Notes: generated by a model from the sequence alone, not told the origin. Shown: positions 8,515 through 18,972, counted from the stretch's first letter. The stretch: DNA of 63,520 nt from an uncultured Prevotellaceae bacterium (GCA_902778535.1 CACYYG010000016.1:1-63520), one strand, 5' to 3'. Translations and numbers: made by a program.

Positions 8515-10770
8515 TTAGTACCAGTCCTCAGTCATCGTCTGGTTGTTGACAATGTCAAGCGGAACCAGCTCAATGAAGTCGAATGACCAACCCAGGTTGG
8601 TGTCGTTCACAAGGTTCTTGATGCGCAGCCAGTAGTCCTTGCCCTGCTCGAAGCGCTGGGTGGTAATGATGCGGCGTAGCATCATCGTGCCATAGCCTGT
8701 CTCTGAGCGACAGCTGGTGGAGCCGGTAATCTGTTTTGCAGCCGAGTAGATGTCATTCTCGTTGTAGCTCAACGGGTCGGTAATGGTGTTGTACGTACCG
8801 CGTGAGAACGAAGCCGGTGCATACATGTAACCACGTACGTGCATACGCTGACCGCACTCAACACCAAAATCAGACTCGGGATTCTCGTCAAGGGTCTGGA
8901 TGCGTTCGTAACCGAACGTTGCATCCTGATCAGGATTGGCACAGGCATCGAAGGGGATGCCGACAGCCACCATGTCCGACTGCTTGGAGGTGTTGCCCAG
9001 ATAGAACTGCATCAGTCCGCCACGAGCCATGGGAGGATAGATGATGCGCAACTCGTAGTCGCCAGTAGGTACATGAGGCAGCTTGATGGCGAAGTCGTAG
9101 ACATCCCATCCCTGGAACTGGTCTGAGTTGTGTGCACGCCATGCGCCCATCACGTTGAAGCGGAGCAGCGTGCCGGGGTTGTAACAGACGATGTTATCGA
9201 AATAGTTGTTCTGGAAGGCTACACGGTTGCCGTCGCCGCCGCCGTTGAGCGCACTCACCTCGGCCGGCGTAGCGCCGCGAAGGCCGTTGTTGATGAGCTC
9301 ATAAAGGAAGGTGGAAGAGTCGAGACGCAAGCGCTCGTGGAGGGCGTCCTTTGCATTCTGGTCATACTTCAGGATTCCCTTGATGCGGTGAATGTATCCG
9401 TTGAGGGTCTCGATACTGTTGTTGCGGTCTATGGGCACGCCTGCAAACTTAAGTACGTGGTCACCATCGCCAGGCACACCGAACAATCCAAGCTTGGCGG
9501 TCAGCGTGTTGTTGGTCAGATAGCGGTTCAGCCATAGGTTCTTGGTGGTCTTGGGATTCGTTTCCCACACTTTCATCAGGGTGTTGGGAAGCATCGTCTC
9601 AAAATATTCCTGAGGCTCATAGCCGAAACAGAAGTTCCAAGAGGCATCGGTCTGCTTGTTCTTTTCATAAACAATGCGGTCGATAGGCATACCGGCACGA
9701 AGGATATGATAGGCCACGAACATGTTCACCACGTTGAAAGGATTGGTGTAGTCATCGCCCGTGCTAATAGTTATTCCCTTCTCATTGATATAGTCATACC
9801 ATGCGTTGCAGTTGCCGTACCACTCCGCGCACTTCTTCTTCAGGTCGTCGAAGTTGTTGATGCCGGCCGCCTTGAATACATCATCGGTTTCAGCAAAGAC
9901 TGTCCACTTGATCATGCACTCTTTGGGATAATAGAGGGGATTGCCATCGCGGTCGTTGTGGTTGGTGCCCAAGTCATAGGTCATTGCCGTGCCGTTGGCG
10001 TTGAGCTTCTTCTCAATCATCAGGGTGTCGGTATATCCCGTTGCCTCGAGTGCGGCATAGAAGATGCTGAGGTCTTTCTCGCCCTCCACGCGCAACTGGT
10101 CGTCGGTAGTGCGGTCGGAACGCGGGATGACGTTGGAGCAAACGTGCAAGATGCCGTTGCTGGCCTCGATGTCGCCCTCGATGATGGCAGAGATGTCGTT
10201 GAGGCTGGTAAGGCCGATGAATTCCTCTTTATAGGCATCGACGCCGAAGGTGCCGACACGTATGCTGCGGCCCGTCTTCATCGTGGTCCACGTAGTGGCT
10301 GTACCGTCGAGGTCTACCTGCATGTGTGCTTCGCCAGAGAGGTGGAATCGTGAGATGTCGTCACATAGCGAGTCAGACATCAGATTTACCTTGGCCATCA
10401 CGTCGAGGTTGTTCCAGTTGGCGTCCTCGGTAATGCCGTTGTGCTTGACCTTGGCCTTCGAGATGAGGTACGACTCATCGTTGTAGAGGCTGTCGAGGTA
10501 TGCGTTTACACCGTCGTTCAGGGGTGCAAAGCAGGTATATTCGCCATACGTTCCCATGTACTTGCCGAAACCGCCCTTCTCCAGGATGCGATAGAAGGCA
10601 CTTAGCTCGCTTCTGTCACGCAACAGCTCCGCAATGGTCTTGTCTTCTGATGAGAAGAGGTTGGAGCCATCGGGTTCCTCAGTACAGGATGCAGTAACAA
10701 TAACCAATAAACAATAGCCAATAACCGTTATTTTACTGGTCAGTCCTTTTATCATAGATAACTTCTTCAT
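8515..10770 (-). CDS. Fasciclin (FAS1)-domain lipoprotein, larger
   Basis: A 751-residue lipoprotein with lipobox TASC (Cys29). A first FAS1 domain at about 40-215 shows KTIAELLRDRSELSAFYRIL and YTCFAPLNDGVNAYLDSLY. A second region (about 230-470) has LSIFYAALEATGYTD and ends with GVPIDRNNSIETLNGYIHRI, typical of the close of a FAS1 domain. The last 230 residues (RFNVMGAWRAHNSDQFQGW, GDYELRIIYPPMARGG) look like a carbohydrate-binding-type beta-sandwich, an inference from pattern only. It lies in one operon with the SusC/SusD genes on both sides. It is probably surface exposed and part of the same complex. Confidence 0.7.
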   Translation of the reverse strand: MKKLSMIKGLTSKITVIGYCLLVIVTASCTEEPDGSNLFSSEDKTIAELLRDRSELSAFYRILEKGGFGKYMGTYGEYTCFAPLNDGVNAYLDSLYNDESYLISKAKVKHNGITEDANWNNLDVMAKVNLMSDSLCDDISRFHLSGEAHMQVDLDGTATTWTTMKTGRSIRVGTFGVDAYKEEFIGLTSLNDISAIIEGDIEASNGILHVCSNVIPRSDRTTDDQLRVEGEKDLSIFYAALEATGYTDTLMIEKKLNANGTAMTYDLGTNHNDRDGNPLYYPKECMIKWTVFAETDDVFKAAGINNFDDLKKKCAEWYGNCNAWYDYINEKGITISTGDDYTNPFNVVNMFVAYHILRAGMPIDRIVYEKNKQTDASWNFCFGYEPQEYFETMLPNTLMKVWETNPKTTKNLWLNRYLTNNTLTAKLGLFGVPGDGDHVLKFAGVPIDRNNSIETLNGYIHRIKGILKYDQNAKDALHERLRLDSSTFLYELINNGLRGATPAEVSALNGGGDGNRVAFQNNYFDNIVCYNPGTLLRFNVMGAWRAHNSDQFQGWDVYDFAIKLPHVPTGDYELRIIYPPMARGGLMQFYLGNTSKQSDMVAVGIPFDACANPDQDATFGYERIQTLDENPESDFGVECGQRMHVRGYMYAPASFSRGTYNTITDPLSYNENDIYSAAKQITGSTSCRSETGYGTMMLRRIITTQRFEQGKDYWLRIKNLVNDTNLGWSFDFIELVPLDIVNNQTMTEDWY

Positions 10771-10810
10771 TTCTTACAAAGATTGTTGTTTTACGTTTAT
10801 TGTTTATTGA

Positions 10811-12529
10811 TCAATACTTCGAAGAAGATTTGTAGACAGGATTCTGTACGAGGTTGCTGTTCAGCTCCACCTCGTCCTGATTGATAGGCATATAGAGATA
10901 ACGCTCGTCGCGTATCTTGGCCTTCATGGCAGAAGGTACGGCATACTTGCGTAGCGCCAGGTCTAAGAACTCATCGCTGTTGGTCACGTAGCTCTCAGTC
11001 AGTTTCTTCGTCAGGTCGGCCTTCGTAGTGGTGTGGCGGTAGTTATAGCGCATAAGGTCAAACCAACGCTTGCCCTCGAAGCACAGCTCACGGGCACGCT
11101 CAGCCAGCACCAGCTCTTCCATCTTCTCTCTGTAGATAGAGTATTTCAGCGCATAGGAAGCCTTGTTGGCATCAGAGAGGGCGCGGTCGTTAATAAACTT
11201 GCAGATGGCGAATGCCTCCTCGTTGCGGGTATCGCCTTCGACCTTACCGCCAAGGTTATATAACTGGACGAGGGCTTCGGCCTTCATCAGCATCACATCG
11301 GTGAGACGGTAGAAAATCCAGTTCTGATAGACGGAAGAGCGGGTATCGACCTTGGATTCGGCAGTATTGTTGACACCAGCCGACACGGTGGCAACGAACT
11401 TGCGTACGCCGAACTGCTCCACGTTGCCGGTAGCATCATAGACATATTCAAAGAGGCGCTGGTCGACGGCGTTGTTCCACACACCGTTGCCGGTGGCATC
11501 TACCGTTCCGAACTTCGTCGAAGCCTTCAGATAGCCGAAGCCGTTGGAGCTGGAGTTGTTATAACGGAAATACATCTGGTCGAGACTTGAGTTGGTGACG
11601 TTGGAGCTGCGGAACTGCAGTTCAAAGATGCTCTCGTCGGCATTCTGTCCTGACTGGCCAAACAGTTCGTCATACATGTCATCATAGTCCGAGAGATAGT
11701 AGTCCTTGACCACATCTTCGGTACCCGGACGGTGATGTATGGGATTCAACTCGTAAGCTTCCTTCTTGGCCTTGATGACCTTGTCGCAATAAGCAACACA
11801 TTCCTCATAATCGGAGACGTCGCGGTTGATGGAGGCTCGCCAAAGGTAGATGTCGGCCAGAATGGCGTTGATGCCGTCCTGATTCAGGTAGCCCTTGTCG
11901 CGCCAGTCGCCGTAGGTAGAGCCTGAGATGGCATACTTTGAAGCCTCCTTCAGGTCATTGATACACATGGTCAGGACGGAATCGGGATTGGCCTGCGGTG
12001 CATTGAAGTCGTCACTGCTATTAAGATAGGCTGCGGGAGTCACAGGGATGTCGTGGAAGACACGTGTGAGATAGAAGTAGCAGAATGCTCGCAGAGCCAG
12101 CATCTGTGCCTTGTTGGCATCATAGTCACCCTTCATGTAGTCGGGGTCGACGGCAATAACGCCTTCGGCCTTTTGCAGCACAAGGTTGCAGTAGTTGATG
12201 GCTGAGTAGAAAGGATACCAGGAAGTGAACGAGTTTTCTGTATCGATGTTCAGGGAGTAAATCTGCGCCAAAGCCGTCTTGTAAGCGGCAGAGGCAGGCA
12301 GGGTGGAGGTGACCACGAGCTCGTCGGAGCGGAAGTCGCCCCATACTATCATGTTGCGTATGGCAGTGGCATCGCGCAACTGTGCGTATGCTGCAGCCAC
12401 CAAAGCGTCCACTTCGGTCTTCTTCTGCCAGAAGTCATCATCTACAGTCTTATTGTCTGGCAGGATGACGGTGTCGACGCACGAGGTCATCGCGATGCTT
12501 GCCAGTATGATTGAAAATATCTTTTTCAT
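10811..12529 (-). CDS. SusD/RagB-family lipoprotein
   Basis: A SusD-like outer-membrane lipoprotein paired with the SusC gene 40 bp upstream. I place the start at the ATG at 12529 (MKKIFSIILASIAMTSC, lipobox Cys17). An ATG seven codons further upstream would add MKLNNKS, which is just translation of the AT-rich intergenic microsatellite. Family features are clear: VDALVAAAYAQLRD near the N-terminus, INYCNLVLQKAEGV, MLALRAFCYFYLTRVFHDIPV, INAILADIYLWRASI and a C-terminal LAERARELCFEGKRWFDLMR. The length (about 570 residues) is usual for SusD. Confidence 0.92.
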   Translation of the reverse strand: MKKIFSIILASIAMTSCVDTVILPDNKTVDDDFWQKKTEVDALVAAAYAQLRDATAIRNMIVWGDFRSDELVVTSTLPASAAYKTALAQIYSLNIDTENSFTSWYPFYSAINYCNLVLQKAEGVIAVDPDYMKGDYDANKAQMLALRAFCYFYLTRVFHDIPVTPAAYLNSSDDFNAPQANPDSVLTMCINDLKEASKYAISGSTYGDWRDKGYLNQDGINAILADIYLWRASINRDVSDYEECVAYCDKVIKAKKEAYELNPIHHRPGTEDVVKDYYLSDYDDMYDELFGQSGQNADESIFELQFRSSNVTNSSLDQMYFRYNNSSSNGFGYLKASTKFGTVDATGNGVWNNAVDQRLFEYVYDATGNVEQFGVRKFVATVSAGVNNTAESKVDTRSSVYQNWIFYRLTDVMLMKAEALVQLYNLGGKVEGDTRNEEAFAICKFINDRALSDANKASYALKYSIYREKMEELVLAERARELCFEGKRWFDLMRYNYRHTTTKADLTKKLTESYVTNSDEFLDLALRKYAVPSAMKAKIRDERYLYMPINQDEVELNSNLVQNPVYKSSSKY

Positions 12530-12540
12530 AGACTTATTGT

Positions 12541-12566
12541 TCAATTTCAATTATCAATAATCAATC
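12541..12566. repeat. TTCAATT-type microsatellite before SusD start
   Basis: TTCAATTTCAATTATCAATA-like tract between the SusC stop and the SusD start. It makes up the leader in front of the chosen start codon. Confidence 0.5.
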
Positions 12567-12569
12567 TCT

Positions 12570-15500
12570 TTAGAATCCGAAGTTAAGGCTGGCGGTGACA
12601 GACTTCGAGCGGGGCGTGGAAGCGCCGTCGGAGGCCGGAGAGTATGTTCCGGCAGAAATCTCCGGGTCAATGCCCGTGTACTTCGTCCAGCAGAAGAGGT
12701 TGTTCATCGTAACGTAGGCAGTGAGGCTATTGAGGCCAAACTTCTTCAGGGTTGTCTTGGGTACGCTGTAGGAAAGCTGCAGGTTGTTCAGACGCAGGTA
12801 GGAGCCGTCCTCCACGAAGCGCGAGCTCACCTGATAGTTATAGCCAGAGCCATAGAGGGCGCGCGGGATAGGTGTCACGTCGCCGTCCTTGCGCCAGCGG
12901 TAGGTCACGGTAGAGCACTGGTTCTGTGTGCCATACATGCTTTCCAGACCCATACGTGCCGTATTGATAATCTTGTTGCCCCAACGGAAGTTGAAGCGTG
13001 ACACCAGTTTCCAGTTGCCGTATTGCAGCGTCAGGCTGAAGCCGCCCTGCATCTTCGGCAGCGAGTTGCCCAGGTACTTGATGTCGAGCTCGTTGATGGT
13101 GCCGTCGTGGTTGACGTCCTCGTAGATGGCATCGCCGCCCTTGAACTTATAGTCTGTCTGACCATAATAATAGGTGAGTTCCTTAGGTTCGCCGGTGTTG
13201 GTCATAATCACCTTGCCGTTCTCGTCGGTAGCCACGGGGAATGTCTTTCCCTCAGCCAGTTGCTGATTGATCCATTCCTCATAGTTCCAATAGTAGTTTT
13301 CACCATTGGCTGCGGCCTGTGCCTGCAACTGCTGCTGCTTGGTGTTGTAGTTGCGCAGGTAGTCGTAGGTGTATTGGAACACGCCCAGGCTGTTGAAGCC
13401 GTAGATGGAGCAGAGCGGGTCGCCCACCACGACGCGGTTGAGGATGGATTTGGCACCGCGGTTGTTGGCATTAGGCTGTGAGTTCAGGTTGTCAAGCACG
13501 CGCTGGTCCATCGACAGCAGTTTGTTGACGTTCTGGGCGAAGTTGACGCTGGCAGAGACCGTGAACTTGTTGACCTTGATGAATTTGTTGGCAGATACAG
13601 ACAGCTCCCAGCCTTTGTTTAGCATCTCGCCTACGTTGCCGAAGGAGAGTTTTGTGGAGGTGTTCCAAGTAGCCGATGTGGGAATGGGCAGGCCTGCCAT
13701 AATCAGGTCCTTGGTTTTATCCTTATAGAGGTTCAGGTCAATCTCAAACTTATTGTCGAAGAGTTCGATGTTGAATCCGAGGTTCAGGCCTATCTTCTTC
13801 TGAGGACGGAGATCGTCAAGCTTCATGCCGCTCATCGAAGTGAAGTAGCTGCTGCCGTAGCGTCCTGCACGCGATGTGTACTGGTTGAAATAGTTGTCCA
13901 CACCCACGTTCGAGCTGCCCGCGATGCCCCACGAGCCGCGTATGCCGAACATATTGATCACTTTCTGCAGTGGCTTGAAGAACGCCTCGTCGCTGATGTT
14001 ATAGCGTAGTGACACGGAGGGTGAGTAGAACCACGGGTTCTTCGGTCCGAACTTCGAGTTGCCGTCGCCACGCAGTGAGAAGCCTACGCTGTAGATTGAC
14101 TTGTACGAGAAGTGGGCATTGTAGACAAAGTCCTGCCAAGCCGATTTCGTGGTACTGGGCTGGTTGTCCATTCCTATGAGGCGTGCATCGATGGTGGCCG
14201 ACGTAATACCATTGGGAATTGAATTCTGGCCAATATACTGGTAGGTGTTCTTCTGCGTACCAGCCTCATAGCGTGCCAGCATGGTCAGTGAAAGGTCTCT
14301 GTTCTTGAAGGCTGGTGTATAGATGAGCTCTATACGCGAACCCATCTTGAACTGGTTCGACTCCGTGTTGGTGATGAAGTTGTAGTTGTTGTCCGTATAG
14401 CTGCCGTTGGAGAGGCTGCCCGGCATGAAGGTCGGCTTGGAATAGGCATAAATGTCGAAGAACACGCGCCCGTTGAAGGTCAGTCGATGCTGGTCGACGC
14501 CGGTGCCGAGAAGCTCGTACTTGATGTTGAAGTCGGGTACGATGCTGTAGGTCTGTTCCTTCTGCCAGGAATTATTGGCGTAGGCCACAGGGTTGCCAAT
14601 GGCCACGACGTCGGCCAGCTCAGTAGAGGTGAAGTTGCCGTCGTCGGGCGTCATGCCGTTCCTTGTGGGGTTCATCAGGAAATACTCGCCCGTATTATTG
14701 TTAAACTGGTCGTAGCGGTAGATGCTGGCATTAGGTGCCATAGCCAAGGCCATAGCCAGCAGGTTGTTGTTCGAGCTGCTGTTCTTGCTGCTGCCGTAGG
14801 TGTAGTTCTTCAGGTTGTCGGTATAGGTCAGTGCAAAGTTGGTGGAGAATCGGATGCGGTCAGACACATTGTAGTCCAGCACCAATCGTGTAGTCAGACG
14901 GTTGAGCTTCTGCTTGATGACTGTGCCCGACTGGTGGTTGTAGCTGCCCGAGATGCGGAACTGTGCCTTCTGTCCGCCACCCGAGATGTTGAAGTTGGCC
15001 TCATGCTGCTCACCAAACTGCTTGATGGCATCCACCCAGTCGGTGTTCTTGTTCCAGTTGTTGGCCTCGGCCCACGACTCGGCGGGCACATAGTTAATCT
15101 CGTTGATGGTGGCAGTGGCCGACGAGCTCTGTGTGGGGTTGTAGAACTCTTCCTTCAGCATCATGGTGTAGTTGTCGCCGTTCAGCAGGTCGTAGCCGGC
15201 GGGCATCCATGTGCCCGTGAACTTATAGCCCAGCGTCACACGGGGTTTGCCGCGTGTACCGCGCTTGGTGGTTATCTGTATGACACCGTTGGCACCCTGT
15301 GCGCCCCAGATGGCTGTAGCGGCTGCATCCTTCAGCACGGTGATGCTGGCAATGTCGTCGACACTGACTGCGAGCATCGACGAGAATTTCTCTTCGTCCA
15401 TGTTCTCAGGGTCGAAGTCGGCGCTGTCATATTCAAATATCTTGTCGTCGACAACAATCAGCGGCTCGGCGCTGCCGTTCAGCGTGGAGACACCGCGCAG

Positions 15501-16022
15501 GCGCATTGAGGTGCCGGCACCGAGGTTACCCGAGTTGTTCACAATGTCCAGACCGGCAATCTCGCCCTGCAGGGCCTCGTCGGCCGAGGTGAAGGCCATG
15601 CCTTCCACTTCAGCCATGTTCATCGTCTGCTGCGAAACGGATATCTCGCGCTTGTCGATGTTCAGACCACCGGAGCTGGTGCGGCGGCCCACCACCTTCA
15701 CTTCGCCGATGGTGGCGTTGTCGTCTTCCAGCTTGATGTTGAAAGTGCGCTTGTCGCCAATGGTGAGCACCTTTGTCTTGTAGCCGATGTAGGTGATGAC
15801 AAGCTTGTTCTTCGTGTTGGCAACTTTCATGGAGAAGTTACCCATCATATCAGTCTGCGCGGCATTGACGATACGGTTGTTGGCGTCGCGTTCCACCACG
15901 TTGGCAAAAATCACTGGCCCCGAGGAATCGTTCACGCTACCTGATATGACAATTCCCTGTGCCGACATTGTCAGGGTGACAAATGTGAACAGGAGTGTCA
16001 ATAGTATTTTCGATTTTGACAT
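12570..16022 (-). CDS. SusC/RagA-family TonB-dependent outer-membrane transporter
   Basis: About 1150 residues. The start at 16022 (MSKSKILLTLLFTFVTLTMS) gives a clean signal peptide ending near AQG; an upstream ATG would add only MNI from a repeat. Then come the CarboxypepD_reg-like domain (ISGSVNDSSGPVIFANVVER), a plug (MRLRGVSTLNGSAEPLIVVD, ITVLKDAAATAIWGAQGANG, VIQITTKRG) and a barrel whose end carries SYLRLNNLQLSYSVP and a final SVTASLNFGF strand. All hallmark SusC blocks are present. Together with the SusD below and the fasciclin lipoprotein above it forms a second uptake complex of the same locus. Substrate cannot be read from the sequence. Confidence 0.94.
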   Translation of the reverse strand: MSKSKILLTLLFTFVTLTMSAQGIVISGSVNDSSGPVIFANVVERDANNRIVNAAQTDMMGNFSMKVANTKNKLVITYIGYKTKVLTIGDKRTFNIKLEDDNATIGEVKVVGRRTSSGGLNIDKREISVSQQTMNMAEVEGMAFTSADEALQGEIAGLDIVNNSGNLGAGTSMRLRGVSTLNGSAEPLIVVDDKIFEYDSADFDPENMDEEKFSSMLAVSVDDIASITVLKDAAATAIWGAQGANGVIQITTKRGTRGKPRVTLGYKFTGTWMPAGYDLLNGDNYTMMLKEEFYNPTQSSSATATINEINYVPAESWAEANNWNKNTDWVDAIKQFGEQHEANFNISGGGQKAQFRISGSYNHQSGTVIKQKLNRLTTRLVLDYNVSDRIRFSTNFALTYTDNLKNYTYGSSKNSSSNNNLLAMALAMAPNASIYRYDQFNNNTGEYFLMNPTRNGMTPDDGNFTSTELADVVAIGNPVAYANNSWQKEQTYSIVPDFNIKYELLGTGVDQHRLTFNGRVFFDIYAYSKPTFMPGSLSNGSYTDNNYNFITNTESNQFKMGSRIELIYTPAFKNRDLSLTMLARYEAGTQKNTYQYIGQNSIPNGITSATIDARLIGMDNQPSTTKSAWQDFVYNAHFSYKSIYSVGFSLRGDGNSKFGPKNPWFYSPSVSLRYNISDEAFFKPLQKVINMFGIRGSWGIAGSSNVGVDNYFNQYTSRAGRYGSSYFTSMSGMKLDDLRPQKKIGLNLGFNIELFDNKFEIDLNLYKDKTKDLIMAGLPIPTSATWNTSTKLSFGNVGEMLNKGWELSVSANKFIKVNKFTVSASVNFAQNVNKLLSMDQRVLDNLNSQPNANNRGAKSILNRVVVGDPLCSIYGFNSLGVFQYTYDYLRNYNTKQQQLQAQAAANGENYYWNYEEWINQQLAEGKTFPVATDENGKVIMTNTGEPKELTYYYGQTDYKFKGGDAIYEDVNHDGTINELDIKYLGNSLPKMQGGFSLTLQYGNWKLVSRFNFRWGNKIINTARMGLESMYGTQNQCSTVTYRWRKDGDVTPIPRALYGSGYNYQVSSRFVEDGSYLRLNNLQLSYSVPKTTLKKFGLNSLTAYVTMNNLFCWTKYTGIDPEISAGTYSPASDGASTPRSKSVTASLNFGF

Positions 16023-16048
16023 AATGTTCAATATTCAATGTTCAACGT
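16023..16048. repeat. TTCAATG/TTCAATA microsatellite before SusC start
   Basis: GTTCAATATTCAATGTTCAA and one more unit, heptad-like, filling the spacer between fasciclin stop and SusC start. Confidence 0.6.
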
Positions 16049-18907
16049 TCAATACTTCCTGTTGCTGTTATAGCATAATGGCTTGTCAATGCCATGAATA
16101 GTTACGAAGGAAGAAGTCTCGATTGACTTGTAGCCTCCTTCTTCTTTCACCGTGATGTCGCGGGCAATGAGGTTGGCTGTGTCAGACGTGGCGTTCACGG
16201 TCACGGAGGTGTCCGAGGCATCCTTTATCGTGAGCTGGTTGTTGCCGCCGGTAACGACCAGTGTCTGGGCAATGCCGATGGCATTCGAGCAGAAGGTGGA
16301 GAACATGGGCTCCGGTGTTGTCAGGCCGGTCTCAGGGTCGTAATTCTTGAAGTAGCGGTCGGCGTAGAGCGAGCTGTTCTGTGTGTGATAGCGCACGAAA
16401 CGTGTCATCTTGTCTAACTGGTCCTTCACATAGGCAGCTGCATCTTCCTGCGTGCTGAATCCGTACTGGTCCTTCACGCTCTCCCAGTCGTTGACAATGG
16501 CCATCACGCTCTTCCAGGTGGGCAGGCCCATGTCCTTCTGTGCAGTCACCATGGCCTCGTAGGTGGGGGCGTAGATGGTGTAGTTGTAGGCGCTGAGCAT
16601 TCCCCAGTTGTTATTGTCATCAATGATGCGATAGGCTTTCAGCTTGCTGTTCTTCTGTGCCTCAGACTCGCTGCCGGTAAGGATGCCTGCAAAGGAGTAG
16701 AGATCCTCGTTGTTGAACTGCAGGCAGAAGTTGAGGAAGTGGTCATAGTCGGGGGCTGCCATGTCGTAGTCGGCGTTCTCGTCGTAGAACTCCGGGCGTG
16801 ACAATGTCTGCATCACGCTTGTAATCGTCGGCTGCAGGGGGAAGTCGAGGCGGTAGACGGTGCCGTTCTCAATCTTGGCGTCAGGACTGTTGGCATCGAA
16901 GGTCTGGGTGATGGTCGACCACTGTGAGGGGTCGCCAGCCTGAAGGCCGCCGGCCACTTTATTGCCGTCGACGATGACGGTGCCGCCGTGCTTCGTCTTG
17001 TAGTAGCGGTTGCCATAGAGGCCGTACTGTGCGGTGCCCTTACCCGTCTCGGTAGAGTCGGCCAGCACGATGGTACAGTAGTCGAGCAGGTCCTTGATCT
17101 GGCTGTTGAAATAGCCCGTCTCGATATTGATGTCCTGGGCGTTGGCTGCCTCTACGTAGGAGCTGAGCTGGTTGTAGGGTCCGTCCTGATAGATGTATCG
17201 CTTCACCAGCACGTGGAACGAGCCGTCGGCAGTGGGGTCGAAGCGGAAGCGCAGACCCTTCAGTCCGTCGGCATCCTTCACCGACGTGGGGTCGATGACG
17301 ATGAACTGTGTCTCATGGTCGGTGGGAACGAACAGGCCGTAGCGGGCCTTCATCGACAGCAGGTAGTAGTACATGTCGGCACCCAGCTTCGAGGCTACGC
17401 CGGCAGTGGTCTGGTGGTCGTTCAGCATTTCGCCCATAGTGCGCATGTCCTTGTAGACCGATGCAGGGCCGAGGACGGAGTTATAGAGCTTGGGGCCGAA
17501 GAGCCTGTTCATTTTGTAGATGACGCCGTTGTTGGCGATGGTGACGTCGTATTTGCCATTGTTCTTGATGATGTCGTTCTTCGTCACATCCAAGAATTCG
17601 AAGGCATCGTTCTGCACCGTCGAGAACGTGCTGGGCACCGTCTTCGACAGGTAGGGCTTCATCACGTTGTTCAGGATGCTGGCAAAGATCGACGGGTCGC
17701 TGTTGTAGATGGCATCGAGGTGGGCGTTGAGGTTGGCCGCTGAGAGGTCGAGGCCGGGGGCACCCAGGTTTTTCACGATGTAGGCAGCTTCCTTCAGGAA
17801 ATAGTCTTCCACGGCCTTGTCGTCGGGAGCCAGGAAAGCAGCAATCTCGGCATCGTCGTCGCTGGAGCCGCCCTTCAGCGTCGGGTTGTAGTAGTTCCAT
17901 CCCGGGTCGAAGTCAAGCAGCTGATTGTCGGCCACCGTCACGCCGCGCTGGGGCTGTGCCAGCTTGGCACGCTGTGAGTTCTTGCTCAGGTAGCGTACGG
18001 CGAAGATGGTGTCCTGCGGACCGGTGCCCGTTGCGTCGTTATTATACTGCTCCGTCAGCGTCATGTCGGGGTCGGGGAAACAGTAGTAGTCCAGCATGCG
18101 TGAGATATAGCGGGTGTCGCTGCCACCACGCAGAATCTCTGCCATGTTGCCGGGATTCACCAGCACTTCGTCTAACTGGTGGATATAGCCGTTTTGGCAC
18201 ACCACGTCGCCCTTCACCACCTGATGGTCGAAGATATAGGCAGCACCGTCCACATAGTCGTGGCCGGTTAGTATTTTGAAGTCGCTGTCGTCGCCTGTCA
18301 CCGTCATGTTCTTCGTCAGCATGTACTCGCCGGTGAAGTGCACCATCGGCGATATGGTATTGTCGAACACAGCCAGTATTCCGCTGCCGTTCTTGAAACG
18401 CGAGAAATACTTGTTGTTGGCAGGCATCTGCTGCGGCGAGAACGGCGTCACGGCGTAGGAGAGACGCATGTTCGTGGAGTGCTTCACCAACTGGCCTTGC
18501 TGCATGGTGCCTGTAGCGTTCAGCTTGTTCGACAGCGTTCCCACGAGCATGGCATTGTCGAGCATTGTCGAGAACAGCAGCTCGGCTTTCTGGGCATGTG
18601 TCAGCTCTTCATAGCTGCTCACGCCGAATTTGTTGTTGCCACCGGCAAAGAACCGTGCAAAGGCCTCGTCGTTGGCGGGGAAAATGGTTTTGCTGCCCGT
18701 CTTGTTCAGCACCTCCGCATAGCCCATGTCATCAATCAGTCGGCAGTACGTGTTGAACGTACCTTCCAACTGAGATGAGTTATGAAGCTCTTTGTAGATA
18801 CTCTCGCCCAGCCACGACGGCAGCTCTCCCTCTGGCACGACATAGTCCTTGGAGCAGGACACTATGCCTATGCACAGTAGTGATGCGTACAAAAAGAGTT
18901 TTTTCAT
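16049..18907 (-). CDS. Multi-fasciclin-domain lipoprotein, first gene of the uptake operon
   Basis: A 952-residue lipoprotein (lipobox GIVSC, Cys18). Several FAS1-like units are seen. Residues of about 40-200 carry YCRLIDDMGYAEVLNKTGSK and TIFPANDEAFARFFAGG. Later units show GLFVPTDHETQFIVID (around 545) and YTIYAPTYEAMVTAQKDMGL (around 790), each the FAPTDxAF-like block. This is the longest of three fasciclin proteins here and the first gene after the promoter at about 18.99 kb, so the whole 18.9-1.2 kb run is likely one operon. Role inferred: surface adhesion or ligand presentation to the SusC/D complexes. Confidence 0.78.
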   Translation of the reverse strand: MKKLFLYASLLCIGIVSCSKDYVVPEGELPSWLGESIYKELHNSSQLEGTFNTYCRLIDDMGYAEVLNKTGSKTIFPANDEAFARFFAGGNNKFGVSSYEELTHAQKAELLFSTMLDNAMLVGTLSNKLNATGTMQQGQLVKHSTNMRLSYAVTPFSPQQMPANNKYFSRFKNGSGILAVFDNTISPMVHFTGEYMLTKNMTVTGDDSDFKILTGHDYVDGAAYIFDHQVVKGDVVCQNGYIHQLDEVLVNPGNMAEILRGGSDTRYISRMLDYYCFPDPDMTLTEQYNNDATGTGPQDTIFAVRYLSKNSQRAKLAQPQRGVTVADNQLLDFDPGWNYYNPTLKGGSSDDDAEIAAFLAPDDKAVEDYFLKEAAYIVKNLGAPGLDLSAANLNAHLDAIYNSDPSIFASILNNVMKPYLSKTVPSTFSTVQNDAFEFLDVTKNDIIKNNGKYDVTIANNGVIYKMNRLFGPKLYNSVLGPASVYKDMRTMGEMLNDHQTTAGVASKLGADMYYYLLSMKARYGLFVPTDHETQFIVIDPTSVKDADGLKGLRFRFDPTADGSFHVLVKRYIYQDGPYNQLSSYVEAANAQDINIETGYFNSQIKDLLDYCTIVLADSTETGKGTAQYGLYGNRYYKTKHGGTVIVDGNKVAGGLQAGDPSQWSTITQTFDANSPDAKIENGTVYRLDFPLQPTITSVMQTLSRPEFYDENADYDMAAPDYDHFLNFCLQFNNEDLYSFAGILTGSESEAQKNSKLKAYRIIDDNNNWGMLSAYNYTIYAPTYEAMVTAQKDMGLPTWKSVMAIVNDWESVKDQYGFSTQEDAAAYVKDQLDKMTRFVRYHTQNSSLYADRYFKNYDPETGLTTPEPMFSTFCSNAIGIAQTLVVTGGNNQLTIKDASDTSVTVNATSDTANLIARDITVKEEGGYKSIETSSFVTIHGIDKPLCYNSNRKY

Positions 18908-18972
18908 AAAAAGTTTGTTGTTATGATTGTAGTTTTTATTTCAGCTTTAGTAGTTCATCTGTCTTTAGCTTG

